From NCBI GenBank assembly GCA_039923855.1, contig JBDTBW010000019.1, positions 3,646 through 67,645 of the forward strand: DNA of 64,000 nucleotides, given 5' to 3'. The DNA comes from 66-474 sp039923855 (lineage in GTDB: Bacteria > Pseudomonadota > Gammaproteobacteria > Xanthomonadales > Rhodanobacteraceae). Within the stretch, counting starts at the first letter, position 1; the number at the start of each line of letters is the position of its first letter. Positions 1 through 8,591 of the stretch are shown here, piece after piece. The notes under the pieces were generated by a model that saw only the letters and a program-made list of their open reading frames with translations, was not told where the DNA came from and did not search any database. The position numbers and the translations under genes were made by a program.

Positions 1-398
1 TCCGAACCCGATTGCGGTTCGGTCAGCGCGAACGCTCCGATCGCCTCGCCGCTGGCGATGGGTGTGACGTATTTTTTCTTCTGCGCCTCGTTGCCGAACT
101 TCAGCAGGCCATTGCAGTACAGCGTGTTGTTGACCGACATGATGGTCGAATGCGCGCAATCGGCCGCGGCGATCTCGATCATCGCCAGCACATAAGCGAT
201 CGCGTCCATGCCCGCACCACCGTACTCGGTCGGCACTTCGATGCCCATCAGGCCCAATGCGCCCATCTCGCGGATATTCTCCAGCGGAAACGCGCCGGAT
301 TTGTCGAAATCTGCCGCCACCGGTGCGATGCGCTTCTGCGCGAAATCGCGCGCGATCGACTGGATCTGCAACTGCTCTTCGCTGAAATCGAAATCCAT
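1..398 (-). CDS. Acyl-CoA dehydrogenase, N-terminal part (cut by window edge)
   Basis: The complement of the first 398 bases reads an open frame starting MDFDFSEEQLQIQSIARDFA, with AEFD-like and GLMGIEVPTEYGGAGMD segments and FALTEPQSGS at the cut edge. These are typical of the N-terminal and middle domains of FAD-dependent acyl-CoA dehydrogenases, which oxidise acyl-CoA to 2-enoyl-CoA in fatty-acid or branched-chain amino-acid catabolism. The ATG at 398 is preceded by GGGAG about eight bases upstream. The catalytic Glu and the C-terminal domain lie outside the window, so the substrate class cannot be told. The family call is secure; the subfamily is not. Confidence 0.9.
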   Translation of the reverse strand, partial: MDFDFSEEQLQIQSIARDFAQKRIAPVAADFDKSGAFPLENIREMGALGLMGIEVPTEYGGAGMDAIAYVLAMIEIAAADCAHSTIMSVNNTLYCNGLLKFGNEAQKKKYVTPIASGEAIGAFALTEPQSGS

Positions 399-446
399 GC
401 TGGCTCCCGCTTTGCTCAACAAGATTGCAAAAAAGAATCGGCGATT

Positions 447-1253
447 TTAGCGGGTTTGCGCGCGTCGCGCAGGCAGGTGTTGACGCAGCATCCATTCGAG
501 CAAACCCGGGGTTGCGTAGGCGCGCGGCCAGATCACATGCGGTGATGGATCTTTCGGCCCGTGCGCGTACTCGGTATAGCGCGGGTGACCGCCCGCTGCG
601 CGCAACGCGCGCACAACGTTACGCGAACCAACCATCGCGCCGCCATAGCCGGTCTCGACATCGGTGTCGTTGTCATCTGCGGCGTGGAACACCCATTCGG
701 GCACATCGGCTATCGACGCGAGTCCCACAAGCTCGGTCATCCCCGACATCGGCACCAATGCCGCGAAACAATCGGGCCATGCTTTGGCCATATCCCACAC
801 GCCGGTCGCGCCGGTGGAGAGTCCGGTCAACACGATCCGGCGATGATCGACCGGCCACTCGCGCTCGATGCCGGCGATCACCGCCATGACTTGCGCCGAT
901 ACCCAATAATCCTGCGGCGACTGCGGCGCGGCGAACAGCAAACGGATATGGTTGCGCCGCGCTTCATCCAGCAATTGCAGCGCGCCGTTCGCGCCGCTGG
1001 CGATCTGGTCCTCGTTGTTGACGCCGTTCTGGCCGGAACCGTGCAGGAACACGATCAGCGACAGTTTTTCGTGCGCGTCGACGTGCGGCGGCACGAACAG
1101 GCGATATGGCAAACCGCCCCCGCCCGGGGCGCGGCGATACAGCGCATGTCGATACCAGCCGGCGTCTCGCGTGCCGGCTTGGGATGCGCGGATCGCGCCC
1201 AAGGCCACCAACGACAGCGCGGCTAGCAACAACGACAACAGGATTCGTGGCAT
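447..1253 (-). CDS. Secreted or membrane-anchored alpha/beta-hydrolase (esterase, PHB-depolymerase-like)
   Basis: 268 residues from the ATG at 1253; an in-frame extension to 1385 lacks family character. The N-terminus (MPRILLSLLLAALSLVALGA) is a signal peptide or anchor. Alpha/beta-hydrolase features follow: an oxyanion-region HGSG near residue 71, the nucleophile elbow GLSTG with Ser-146, an Asp-rich ADDNDTD segment and a late His (SPHVIW). This order fits the phospholipase/carboxylesterase and PHB-depolymerase-like esterases that act in the periplasm. The gene is divergent from the sahR-like gene, and the 114-bp gap probably holds both promoters. The substrate is unknown. Confidence 0.75.
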   Translation of the reverse strand: MPRILLSLLLAALSLVALGAIRASQAGTRDAGWYRHALYRRAPGGGGLPYRLFVPPHVDAHEKLSLIVFLHGSGQNGVNNEDQIASGANGALQLLDEARRNHIRLLFAAPQSPQDYWVSAQVMAVIAGIEREWPVDHRRIVLTGLSTGATGVWDMAKAWPDCFAALVPMSGMTELVGLASIADVPEWVFHAADDNDTDVETGYGGAMVGSRNVVRALRAAGGHPRYTEYAHGPKDPSPHVIWPRAYATPGLLEWMLRQHLPARRAQTR

Positions 1254-1332
1254 CAGCGCGTCCGGCGGATGGGGCGCACAGCTTAGCCGGCGAGGCTGTC
1301 CGCAGATCAAATGCTGGCCAAGCGGCCCGGGG

Positions 1333-1364
1333 ATTGCTTTATCTTTCCATCCTGATATAAAGAT
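1333..1364 (+). promoter_or_regulatory. sahR promoter and candidate autoregulatory operator
   Basis: A TATAAA box at 1356-1361 with a weak TTGCTT 16 bp upstream lies only six bases before the ATG at 1368, so the transcript is probably leaderless. The box is embedded in an AT-rich inverted repeat: CTTTAT at 1337-1342 and ATCTTT at 1341-1346 mirror ATAAAG at 1357-1362 and AAAGAT at 1359-1364. ArsR-family repressors bind such imperfect palindromes over promoters. That the gene product binds here is inference. Confidence 0.5.
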
Positions 1365-1367
1365 GCA

Positions 1368-2312
1368 ATGCTCGATCTGGGCCAAGCCACCGCCCTGCTG
1401 CGCCTACTGTCCGACCCGACCCGGGTGCGGCTGCTGGCGCTGTTGCGGCGCGAGGAACTGACCGTGGCCGAATTATCGGCGGTGCTGGGATTGGCGCAAC
1501 CGCGCGTCTCGACGCACCTGGCCAAATTGAAGGACGCCGGCCTGGTGCGCGACCGCCGCGCCGGGGTGTCGGCGTATTACCGCTTCAACGACAACGACGC
1601 CGATGGCGCCGCTGACGTATTGCGCGCATTGGAGGGCGGCATCGACGATGCGCTGATCGTGGCAGACGCGCAGCGTTTGCCCGCGGTATTGGCGCGGCGC
1701 GCGCGAGAGCGCGGCTGGGCGGACACGGTCGCCGGAGACATGGAGCGGCATTATTCGCCCGGTCGCACCTGGGAAACGCTTGCGCGCACACTGCTGCAAT
1801 TACTGGAGACGGGCGACGTGCTCGACATCGCGTCCGGCGACGGCGTACTGGCGGAACTGCTGGCGCCGCACGCGCATTCGATCGTATGCGTGGATTCCAG
1901 CGAGCGCGTGGTAGCCGCCGCGCGCGAACGCCTGAAAACATTCCGCAACGTCGAAGTGATCGAAGGCGACATGCACACGCTCGAAGGTGTCTTCAACCCG
2001 GGCAAGCGCCGCTTCGATCTGGTGTTGATGATGCACGCAATGACCTACAGCGCGCATCCGGCCAAGGCGATCGCCGAAGCCGCGCGCGTGTTGAACCCCG
2101 GCGGCCGCTTGCTGGCGGCGACCTTGGCAAAACATGCGCATCGCGCCGCGGTTGCGCCGTTCGATCATCGCAACCTCGGTTTCAAGCGCGAGGAACTGAT
2201 CGGCTTTGCACGCAAGGCCGGGCTGCAAGTGCTGCATTGCCAAGACGTGTCGCGCGAGGCACGCCCGCCGCATTTCGAAGTGTTGAGTTTATTGGCGAAG
2301 AAGCCACCATGA
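1368..2312 (+). CDS. sahR: ArsR-family regulator fused to SAM-methyltransferase fold (SahR-type)
   Basis: 314 residues. Residues 1-85 form an ArsR winged helix (LLRLLSDPTRVRLLALL, ELTVAELSAVLGLAQPRVSTHLAKLKDAGLV). From about residue 120 a class I methyltransferase fold follows, with motif I LDIASGDGVLAELL near 152 and the acidic CVDSSERVV strand. SahR proteins have exactly this architecture and control methionine-cycle genes in Proteobacteria by sensing S-adenosylhomocysteine. The gene lies directly upstream of the split methionine synthase in the same orientation, which supports that role. No strong ribosome-binding site is seen and the TATAAA box is six bases before the ATG. The alternative is an ArsR-methyltransferase with another ligand. 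Confidence 0.82.
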   Translation: MLDLGQATALLRLLSDPTRVRLLALLRREELTVAELSAVLGLAQPRVSTHLAKLKDAGLVRDRRAGVSAYYRFNDNDADGAADVLRALEGGIDDALIVADAQRLPAVLARRARERGWADTVAGDMERHYSPGRTWETLARTLLQLLETGDVLDIASGDGVLAELLAPHAHSIVCVDSSERVVAAARERLKTFRNVEVIEGDMHTLEGVFNPGKRRFDLVLMMHAMTYSAHPAKAIAEAARVLNPGGRLLAATLAKHAHRAAVAPFDHRNLGFKREELIGFARKAGLQVLHCQDVSREARPPHFEVLSLLAKKPP

Positions 2313-2317
2313 AACAG

Positions 2318-2431
2318 CCCCTCTCCCTTCGGGAGAGGGGCTGGGGTGAGGGTCCGAATCTTGTGTGGCATTGCGCAAGCTCCGAACCCTCACCCGGTGC
2401 TTCGCGCCACCCTCTCCCGAAGGGAGAGGGA
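2318..2431. repeat. REP-like inverted repeat pair (sahR-metH)
   Basis: Two palindromic units (CCCCTCTCCC..GGGAGAGGGG at 2318-2340 and CCCTCTCCCgaagGGAGAGGG near 2410-2431) face each other around an inner inverted pair (GGGGTGAGGGT / ACCCTCACC). The same unit recurs at five other places in this window, so it is a dispersed REP/BIME-type element. It fills the gap between sahR and the first metH gene and could also shape mRNA ends. Confidence 0.85.
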
Positions 2432-2454
2432 TAGAGCAATAAGGAAGTACTCGG

Positions 2455-3558
2455 ATGACTACCCACCTCTACCTGCACCCCCAGCGCGTAACAAAACTGC
2501 AAGACGCGCTCGCGCAACGCATCCTCGTGCTCGATGGCGCGATGGGCACCATGCTGCAGGCGCACGCACTGGACGAGCAGGGTTATCGCGGCGAGCGCTT
2601 CGTCAGCGGTTGCGATGCGCAACACGTTCACCCGCACGAAGGCGAACATGCGCGTGCCGACGGCTGCGCGCGCGACTTGCGCGGCAACAACGATCTATTG
2701 AGTCTTACCAAACCACATCTTATCCGCGAGGTGCATTTTTCCTATCTGCGCGCCGGCGCGGATCTGGTCGAGACCAACACCTTCAATTCGACCTCGATCA
2801 GCCAGGCCGACTATGGCCTGCAGCATCTGGTGCGCGAGTTGAATCGCGAGGGCGCGCGCATCGCGCGTGAAGCCTGCGCGGAGATCGAAAAGGAAACACC
2901 CGATCGCCCACGCTTCGTGATCGGCGTGCTCGGACCGACCAGCCGCACCGCCTCGTTGTCGCCCGACGTCAACAATCCGGGTTTTCGCAACGTCGATTTC
3001 GATGAATTGCGCGAGGCCTACGCGGAAGCGACGCGCGGCTTGATCGAAGGCGGCTGCGATGCGCTGTTGGTCGAAACCATTTTCGACACCCTCAACGCCA
3101 AGGCTGCGTTGTTCGCAACCGCTGAAGTTTTCGATGAAGTCGGCGGCCGCCTGCCGATGATGATCTCCGGCACCATCACCGACCGTTCCGGGCGCACGCT
3201 GTCAGGGCAGACCGCCGAGGCGTTCTGGTATTCGGTCGCGCACGCGCGGCCGCTCGCAGTGGGTTTGAACTGCGCGCTCGGCGCGAAGGACTTGCGCGAA
3301 CACATCGAGGCGTTGGCACAGGTCGCCGATTGTTTCATCAGCGCGCATCCCAACGCCGGATTGCCTAACGCATTCGGCGGCTACGACGAAACGCCGGGAG
3401 AAATGGCGGCGACACTCGGAGAATTCGCGCGCTCGGGCCTGCTAAACATTGTCGGCGGTTGCTGCGGAACGACACCGGAACATATCAAAGCGATCGCAGA
3501 AGCGGTGCGCGATTGCAACCCGCGCGCGCTGCCGCGCGCATTCGTGGCCGCGGCGTGA
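2455..3558 (+). CDS. metH: Methionine synthase, homocysteine-binding half (split MetH)
   Basis: 367 residues covering only the homocysteine S-methyltransferase domain of cobalamin-dependent methionine synthase. The hallmark DGAMGTMLQ opens the barrel. Zinc ligands are Cys-273 (GLNCALG) and Cys-336/Cys-337 (GGCCGTTPEH). The remaining domains are encoded by the next gene, so the enzyme is split, as in other Xanthomonadales. Compared with classical MetH there is a His/Cys-rich insertion of about 20 residues at roughly 50-72, between RGERF and DLRGNNDLL. This half binds homocysteine as zinc thiolate, which is methylated from methylcobalamin held by the partner. Confidence 0.93.
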   Translation: MTTHLYLHPQRVTKLQDALAQRILVLDGAMGTMLQAHALDEQGYRGERFVSGCDAQHVHPHEGEHARADGCARDLRGNNDLLSLTKPHLIREVHFSYLRAGADLVETNTFNSTSISQADYGLQHLVRELNREGARIAREACAEIEKETPDRPRFVIGVLGPTSRTASLSPDVNNPGFRNVDFDELREAYAEATRGLIEGGCDALLVETIFDTLNAKAALFATAEVFDEVGGRLPMMISGTITDRSGRTLSGQTAEAFWYSVAHARPLAVGLNCALGAKDLREHIEALAQVADCFISAHPNAGLPNAFGGYDETPGEMAATLGEFARSGLLNIVGGCCGTTPEHIKAIAEAVRDCNPRALPRAFVAAA

Positions 3559-3580
3559 TCCTGGCCAGATTGCACGCTGT

Positions 3581-3696
3581 TCCCCCTCCCCCAGCCGGGG
3601 AAGGTAGGGGTGGGGGCTATGCCAGCAATCAAGCATATGCCCACGACGCTGGCGCTCGTTTGCCCCCATCCCTGCCTTCCCCCGCTGGGGGAAGGA
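3581..3696. repeat. REP-like inverted repeat pair between the metH halves
   Basis: A variant of the window's palindromic element: TCCCCCTCCCCCAGCCGGGG-type unit near 3581-3620 mirrored by GCCCCCATCCCTGCC and CCCCGCTGGGGG near 3660-3690. It occupies nearly all of the space between the two metH genes. The second copy ends in GAAGGAG, just upstream of a possible TTG start of the next gene. Confidence 0.75.
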
Positions 3697-3724
3697 GTTG
3701 GTTTCGCGCATCGGAACGTTTTCG

Positions 3725-6550
3725 ATGAACACGCAATCGCGCCACACCCGCCTGTCCGGTCTCGAACCGCTGGTAATCACGCCGGAGTTGAACTTCATCA
3801 ACATCGGCGAACGCACCAACGTCACCGGTTCCGCGCAATTTCGCAAACTGGTCAAGGATGACCGCTACGACGAAGCGGTGGAAGTGGCCCGCCAGCAAGT
3901 CGCCAACGGCGCGCAGATCCTCGACGTCAACATGGACGAGGGGCTGCTGGATTCGGAAACCGCGATGGTGAAATTCCTGCGCCTGATCGCGGCGGAACCG
4001 GACATCGCGCGCATCCCGGTGATGGTGGATTCATCGAAATGGAGCGTGATCGAGGCCGGCCTGAAATGCCTGCAGGGCAAGGGCGTGGTCAATTCGATCT
4101 CGCTCAAGGAAGGCGAGGCGCCGTTTCTGGAACAGGCGCGCAAGGTTCTGCGCTACGGCGCGGCGGTGGTGGTGATGGCCTTCGATGAACAAGGCCAGGC
4201 CGACACGCTGGCGCGCAAGATCGAAATCAGCACACGCTCGTACAAGTTGTTGACCGAAACCGTTGGCTTCGCGCCCGAGGACATCATTTTCGATCCCAAC
4301 ATCTTCGCGATCGCCACCGGCATCGAGGAACACAACAATTACGCGGTCGATTTCATCGAGGCCGCGCAAGTACTGAAAAAACGCTTTCCGGATTCACACA
4401 TCTCCGGCGGCGTCTCCAACGTGTCGTTCTCGTTTCGCGGCAACAATCCGGTGCGCGAGGCGATCCATTGCGTGTTCCTGTATCACGCGATTCGTGCCGG
4501 CATGGACATGGGGATCGTCAATGCAGGCGCGCTGGCGATCTACGACGATCTCGAACCGGAATTGCGCGAGCGCGTCGAGGACGTGGTGCTGAACCGCCGC
4601 GCCGACGCGACCGAACGGCTGATGGAGATCGCCGATCGACACAAGGGCGGCAAACACGGCGCACAGGAAGACGCAAACGTCAACGCGTGGCGGGAATTGC
4701 CGGTCGCTAGGCGCCTGGCGCACGCGCTGGTGCACGGCATCGACCAGTACGTGGTCGAGGATACGGAAGAGGTACGCCTGCAATCCGCACGTCCGCTGGA
4801 CGTGATCGAAGGTCCGCTGATGGACGGCATGAACGTGGTCGGCGATCTGTTCGGCGCCGGCAAGATGTTCCTGCCGCAAGTGGTGAAATCCGCGCGGGTG
4901 ATGAAAAAAGCCGTCGCGCATCTGCTGCCTTACATCGAAGCGGAGAAATTACGCACCGGCGACGTCGGCAAGAACAACGGCAAGATCGTGATGGCGACGG
5001 TCAAGGGCGACGTGCACGACATCGGCAAGAATATCGTCGGCGTGGTGCTCCGCTGCAACAATTTCGAGGTGATCGATCTCGGCGTGATGGTGCCGGCGCA
5101 GAAGATCCTCGACACTGCGATCGCGGAAAAGGCCGACATGATCGGCCTCTCGGGTCTCATCACGCCGTCGCTTGAGGAGATGGGGCACGTCGCGCGCGAG
5201 ATGCAGCGGCAGGATTTCACGGTGCCTTTGCTGATTGGTGGCGCCACGACTTCGCGCGCGCACACCGCTCTGAAGATCGAACCGCATTACAAATCCCCGT
5301 GTGTGTGGGTGAAAGACGCTTCACGCGCGGTCGGCGTGGCGCAGTCGCTGGTGTCAAAGGATCAGGTCAATGCGTTCCTCGCGAAGATACGCGCCGAATA
5401 CGCGCAGATCCGCGAACGCCACAAGGATCGCGGGCCGGGCAAGAAACTCGTCACGCTCGAACACGCGCGCGCGCAACGTTTCGACGGCGATTGGGCGAAC
5501 TACGCGCCGCCCGTGCCGACGAAACCTGGCATCACCGTATTCGACGATTACGATCTGGCCGAATTGCGCGGTTATATCGACTGGACGCCGTTCTTCTCCG
5601 CCTGGGAATTGTCGGGGCGTTACCCCGCGATTCTCGACGATGCGATTGTCGGCGCGCAGGCGCGGGAATTGTTCGGCGATGCGCAGGCGATGCTCGACAA
5701 ATTGATCGCGGAGAAATGGTTAACCGCGCGCGGCGTGATCGGGCTGTGGCCGGCGAACAACGTTGGGGATGATGTCGAGGTTTATGACATGCTTTCCCTT
5801 CTCCCGTCGGGAGAAGGTCCCCCGGCAGGGGCGGATGAGGGTTCGAGTACCAAGCAACGTTCATCTGTCCCCGAACCCTCACCCGGCGCTTCGCGCCCCC
5901 CTCTCCCGACGGGAGAGGGGAAAAATCGCCGTGTCACCCTCCACTTCCTGCGTCAGCAGGCGGACAAACCGCCGGAACGTCCGGACTTTTGCCTCGCCGA
6001 CTTCATCGCGCCAAAGGAATTCGGTGTGCAGGACTGGATCGGTGCGTTCGCGGTCACAGCGGGACTTGGCATCGAAACCCACGTTGAACGATTCCAGCGC
6101 GAGCACGACGATTACTCGGCGATTCTGCTCAAGGCGCTGGCCGATCGTCTCGCCGAAGCGTTCGCCGAGTGCTTGCACGCGCGTGTGCGCCGTGAATTCT
6201 GGGGGTATGCAACGGACGAATCGCTGGGCAACGAAGCCCTCGTCGCCGAGAAATATCGCGGTATCCGCCCGGCGCCGGGTTATCCGGCCTGCCCCGACCA
6301 CACCGAGAAAACCACGCTATTCGAATTGCTCGATGCCACCCGCAACGCCGGTATCGAGCTGACGGAAGGTATGGCGATGTATCCGGCCGCGGCGGTGTCC
6401 GGCTGGTACTTCTCGCATCCGCGCAGCCAGTATTTCGTGGTCGGGCGATTGACGAAACAACAAGTCGAGGACTACGCCAAGCGCAAGGGTTGGACGCTCG
6501 CGGAAGCCGAGCGCTGGTTGGCGTCGAATCTCGATTACGATCCGGAATAG
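3725..6550 (+). CDS. metH: Methionine synthase, folate/B12/reactivation half (split MetH)
   Basis: 941 residues from the ATG at 3725; a TTG at 3698 preceded by GAAGGAG is an alternative. Domain order: methyltetrahydrofolate (pterin) barrel starting FINIGERTNVTGSAQF, cobalamin cap and Rossmann domain with the cobalt-ligating His-431 in GDVHDIGKNIV, then the AdoMet reactivation domain with RPAPGYPACPDHTEK. It transfers the methyl group from 5-methyl-THF via cob(I)alamin to homocysteine bound by the upstream protein. Residues about 690-732 are encoded by an inserted REP pair and are absent from typical MetH, yet the frame stays open. Confidence 0.94.
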   Translation: MNTQSRHTRLSGLEPLVITPELNFINIGERTNVTGSAQFRKLVKDDRYDEAVEVARQQVANGAQILDVNMDEGLLDSETAMVKFLRLIAAEPDIARIPVMVDSSKWSVIEAGLKCLQGKGVVNSISLKEGEAPFLEQARKVLRYGAAVVVMAFDEQGQADTLARKIEISTRSYKLLTETVGFAPEDIIFDPNIFAIATGIEEHNNYAVDFIEAAQVLKKRFPDSHISGGVSNVSFSFRGNNPVREAIHCVFLYHAIRAGMDMGIVNAGALAIYDDLEPELRERVEDVVLNRRADATERLMEIADRHKGGKHGAQEDANVNAWRELPVARRLAHALVHGIDQYVVEDTEEVRLQSARPLDVIEGPLMDGMNVVGDLFGAGKMFLPQVVKSARVMKKAVAHLLPYIEAEKLRTGDVGKNNGKIVMATVKGDVHDIGKNIVGVVLRCNNFEVIDLGVMVPAQKILDTAIAEKADMIGLSGLITPSLEEMGHVAREMQRQDFTVPLLIGGATTSRAHTALKIEPHYKSPCVWVKDASRAVGVAQSLVSKDQVNAFLAKIRAEYAQIRERHKDRGPGKKLVTLEHARAQRFDGDWANYAPPVPTKPGITVFDDYDLAELRGYIDWTPFFSAWELSGRYPAILDDAIVGAQARELFGDAQAMLDKLIAEKWLTARGVIGLWPANNVGDDVEVYDMLSLLPSGEGPPAGADEGSSTKQRSSVPEPSPGASRPPLPTGEGKNRRVTLHFLRQQADKPPERPDFCLADFIAPKEFGVQDWIGAFAVTAGLGIETHVERFQREHDDYSAILLKALADRLAEAFAECLHARVRREFWGYATDESLGNEALVAEKYRGIRPAPGYPACPDHTEKTTLFELLDATRNAGIELTEGMAMYPAAAVSGWYFSHPRSQYFVVGRLTKQQVEDYAKRKGWTLAEAERWLASNLDYDPE
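5795..5922. repeat. REP-like pair inserted in frame inside metH
   Basis: Palindromes CCTTCTCCCgtcGGGAGAAGG near 5797-5818 and CCCTCTCCCgacGGGAGAGGGG near 5898-5920 flank GATGAGGGTTCG and CGAACCCTCACC arms, the same architecture as the intergenic copies. It lies within the reactivation domain coding sequence, between the EVY and LHFLRQQ segments. Read as protein it gives a Ser/Pro/Gly-rich loop (LLPSGEG, PLPTGEG). Confidence 0.85.
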
Positions 6551-6573
6551 CCCATTTCGTCACTTCGGCGAAA

Positions 6574-6684
6574 AGCCCCTCTCCCGTCGAGAGAGGGATT
6601 GGGGTGAGGGTACGATGTGCGAGGATCGCCTCGAACTGCTTCGAGCGGCGCCCTTCGGGCGCCTTCTCCCGGTGGGAGAAGGGA
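6574..6684. repeat. REP-like inverted repeat pair downstream of metH
   Basis: CCCCTCTCCCgtcGAGAGAGGG near 6576-6598 faces GCGCCTTCTCCCggtGGGAGAAGGG near 6660-6683, with a GGGGTGAGGGT arm between. It sits between convergent metH and the LAB_N gene and may act as a bidirectional transcript end. Confidence 0.8.
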
Positions 6685-6709
6685 AAGAATGCGACACGCC
6701 CAGACCGAC

Positions 6710-7021
6710 CTACACAACCGCTGCTTGCGTTCGCCGATGCCGCATATCCACCACCACGTTGTAGACCGACACGAACAGCGGAAAGAAGTTGGAGATGATG
6801 CCGACCGAATCGTTCTTGCCGAAGATGAAATAGGCCAGCAGCAGCACGCTGCCGCACACCGACAACCACCAGAACGCCGGCGGCATCACCACTTTTTTCT
6901 GCTTGCGGGTCGCGTACAACTGCACGAACCAGCGCGCGGTGAAAGTGAAGGTGCCGAGGAAGCCGACCAGTTTCCACGGCGTGATCTGGAAATCACGCAG
7001 GGCGTGTAGGATGTGTTCCAT
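6710..7021 (-). CDS. LAB_N-domain small membrane protein (lipid A biosynthesis N-terminal-like)
   Basis: 103 residues from the ATG at 7021. It has three hydrophobic segments and the signatures WKLVGFLGTFTFTARWFVQL, PPAFWWLSVCGSVLLLAYF and a final VYN segment. These match the short LAB_N family (COG3952-like), named after the N-terminal domain of some LpxB proteins and often found beside lipid A glycosylation genes. It lies just outside the tRNA-Val integration site. Two further members (9432-10003) sit inside the element. The biochemical role is not established. Confidence 0.8.
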   Translation of the reverse strand: MEHILHALRDFQITPWKLVGFLGTFTFTARWFVQLYATRKQKKVVMPPAFWWLSVCGSVLLLAYFIFGKNDSVGIISNFFPLFVSVYNVVVDMRHRRTQAAVV

Positions 7022-7221
7022 GTGGAGATTCCGGTGGCGCCGCGCGATGGCTTGGTGCGCGGATTGTAGCAATCACGCCACCGGCACCCGGACCGCGTTG
7101 ACCGCGGCCGGTGCGGCGCTTAGACTCTCGCGGCTTGAGCCGCAGCCATGCCTTCTCCCATATGCGCGAAGAGGGCGTGGTGATCGCGCAGCGTGCGATG
7201 GTTCATTCGATTAAAAACCCC

Positions 7222-7296
7222 GGGCGGTTAGCTCAGCGGTAGAGCATTGCCTTCACACGGCAAGGGTCGCAGGTTCGATCCCTGCACCGCCCACCA
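7222..7296 (+). tRNA. tRNA-Val (CAC)
   Basis: 75 nt with encoded CCA. Acceptor GGGCGGT pairs with ACCGCCC, the D arm contains AGCTCAGCGGTAGAGC, the anticodon stem TGCC/GGCA holds loop TTCACAC giving anticodon CAC (valine), and the T arm is GGTTCGATCC. The 3' half is duplicated at 17209-17245, so this gene is the integration target and was restored by the left end of the element. Confidence 0.96.
7260..7296 (+). repeat. attL: tRNA-Val 3' end copy
   Basis: The 37-bp segment from GCAAGGGTCGCAGG to the CCA end is identical to 17209-17245. A few further matches upstream (GCCTTCA.AC) show that the crossover lies in the anticodon or T-arm portion of the tRNA gene. Confidence 0.9.
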
Positions 7297-7330
7297 ATAA
7301 ATCAAATACTTATAGCTTGACCCGGTCACT

Positions 7331-7353
7331 AGTACGTAAAAAGTACGGAAAAA
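7331..7353. promoter_or_regulatory. Putative arm-type integrase sites at left end
   Basis: Two tandem elements, AGTACGTAAA at 7331-7340 and AGTACGGAAAAA at 7342-7353, lie 35-57 bp inside attL. The same AGTACGGAAA word occurs three times beside attR (17093, 17104, 17141). The placement matches arm-type binding sites of tyrosine integrases. Binding is inferred. Confidence 0.5.
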
Positions 7354-7444
7354 CGCACCTGCAAACGACACGGTTATAGAGGGGCGGCGAAGCTACGAGT
7401 GGAACGCAAAGTCGTTAGTCCACATCTTCGGGCACCTAGAGATT

Positions 7445-7561
7445 GATCAACTGAGCCGGCGCGGCAACTGCCATGACAACGCCGTGGCCGAGAGCTTATT
7501 CCAGTTGCTCAAGCGCGAACGGATCAAGCGGCGCATCTACACCAAGCCCGCAGCAAACTAG
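7445..7561 (+). pseudogene. IS3-family transposase (orfB) 3' fragment
   Basis: A 38-codon frame reads DQLSRRGNCHDNAVAESLFQ and then LLKRERIKRRIYT before a stop. This is the catalytic C-terminal DNA-V-E region of IS3-family OrfB transposases (Glu in NAVAES). The rest of the transposase is missing. The region 7300-8089 otherwise holds only decayed sequence, including a duplicated CCTCTGATCTA.TCGGT word near 7564 and 7678. Confidence 0.75.
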
Positions 7562-7754
7562 GTACCTCTGATCTACTCGGTGTGAAACGGCCATCCAGAC
7601 GGCTGCGCCACAATCGCGGCGTCTACGCATGACGTGTCAGGTTGAGCGGCGGTTCGGTGCGGATTTCACTCGGTCTGCCTCTGATCTATTCGGTTTTCGC
7701 CGATCACGGACATACCTCTCCCGCGTTGGCCAACAACCTTCGTCGCATCACCGC

Positions 7755-7859
7755 TTACGACATCAGGGTCAGGATCTGCGCGGTGTTCTTAGCCAGACTT
7801 TTGTAGCGCTTGGTCTAACCAAACTGGCTCTTGATCACCCGTAATGGATGTTCGACCCC
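7755..7859 (-). pseudogene. IS5-like transposase C-terminal remnant
   Basis: The complement reads VEHPLRVIKSQFG, then a stop, then TKRRYKSLAKNTAQILTL. This matches the C-terminal end of IS5-group (IS1182/ISL-like) transposases, where a Tyr codon normally fills the stop position. The fragment is short and has no partner domain, so it is a decayed insertion sequence. Confidence 0.65.
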
Positions 7860-8089
7860 TCAACTAGCCGCTGCCGTGCTCGAAGAAGCTTGAGCCTGAG
7901 CAGGATTCCGCATTGAACCGAGCTAACTGTTCAGACCGATGGGGGCTACTTCTTCTTTTCTCTGAGTGGAGCGTATTGGCCGAGGCTGTGTGCGGACGCA
8001 ATCAAACTCAGCTCTTGCTAAGGGCAAGCTAAGCGCCATGGGCTAAAAGGCCATACGGCATTCGCCGCATCAATCCCAAGGAGTTTTAC

Positions 8090-8398
8090 ATGAAGAGGAT
8101 CACATCCATTATTACCGCGACGGCCGCCTTGACGGCGATCGCGATCGGCGCAAGCGCGGCGACGCCCGATGCCATGTTGGCGCACCAGGCCCAGATCACC
8201 ATGTCGCAGGCACGCACGATCGCGCTGAAGACCCAACCCGGCAAGATCATCTCGGGTGAATTGGAGAAGGAAGGCGGTGGCAGCGGCCTGCGCTATTCGT
8301 TCGACGTCGTGCAGGGCAAAGTCACCCACGAGGTGGGCGTCGACGCCAAGAACGGCAAGGTGCTGGAGAACTCGGTCGAAGGTCCGAATGCTGATTGA
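8090..8398 (+). CDS. PepSY-domain secreted protein
   Basis: 102 residues with a signal peptide (MKRITSIITATAALTAIAIGASA) and a PepSY-type core: ITMSQARTIALKTQPGKIISGELEKE followed by SFDVVQGKVTHEVGVDAKNGKVLE. PepSY domains occur in periplasmic proteins and are thought to inhibit peptidases or act in signalling. A consensus AAGGAG precedes the ATG by seven bases. It is the first intact gene inside the island. Its role there is unknown. Confidence 0.82.
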   Translation: MKRITSIITATAALTAIAIGASAATPDAMLAHQAQITMSQARTIALKTQPGKIISGELEKEGGGSGLRYSFDVVQGKVTHEVGVDAKNGKVLENSVEGPNAD

Positions 8399-8591
8399 TC
8401 CAGCACCAGTTCGATCGTTTCAAGCGCAGTATCGCAATCTTCAAGTTCTACCGTCCGATTGCTCGCATCGGAGTGACAGGTGCCGGTCCTGACAAGACCG
8501 GCACCGAATCCGCGTCACTGTGCCCTCATTTTTCGGTCGGATCGCGCATCGACAAAAGGCGTGGCCCATCGATTCCATTCCCGGGATTTCC

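Noticed and set aside
2318..2431. CRISPR array
   Set aside because: Only two facing palindromes with unequal inner arms. The same unit is dispersed, so it is REP-like.
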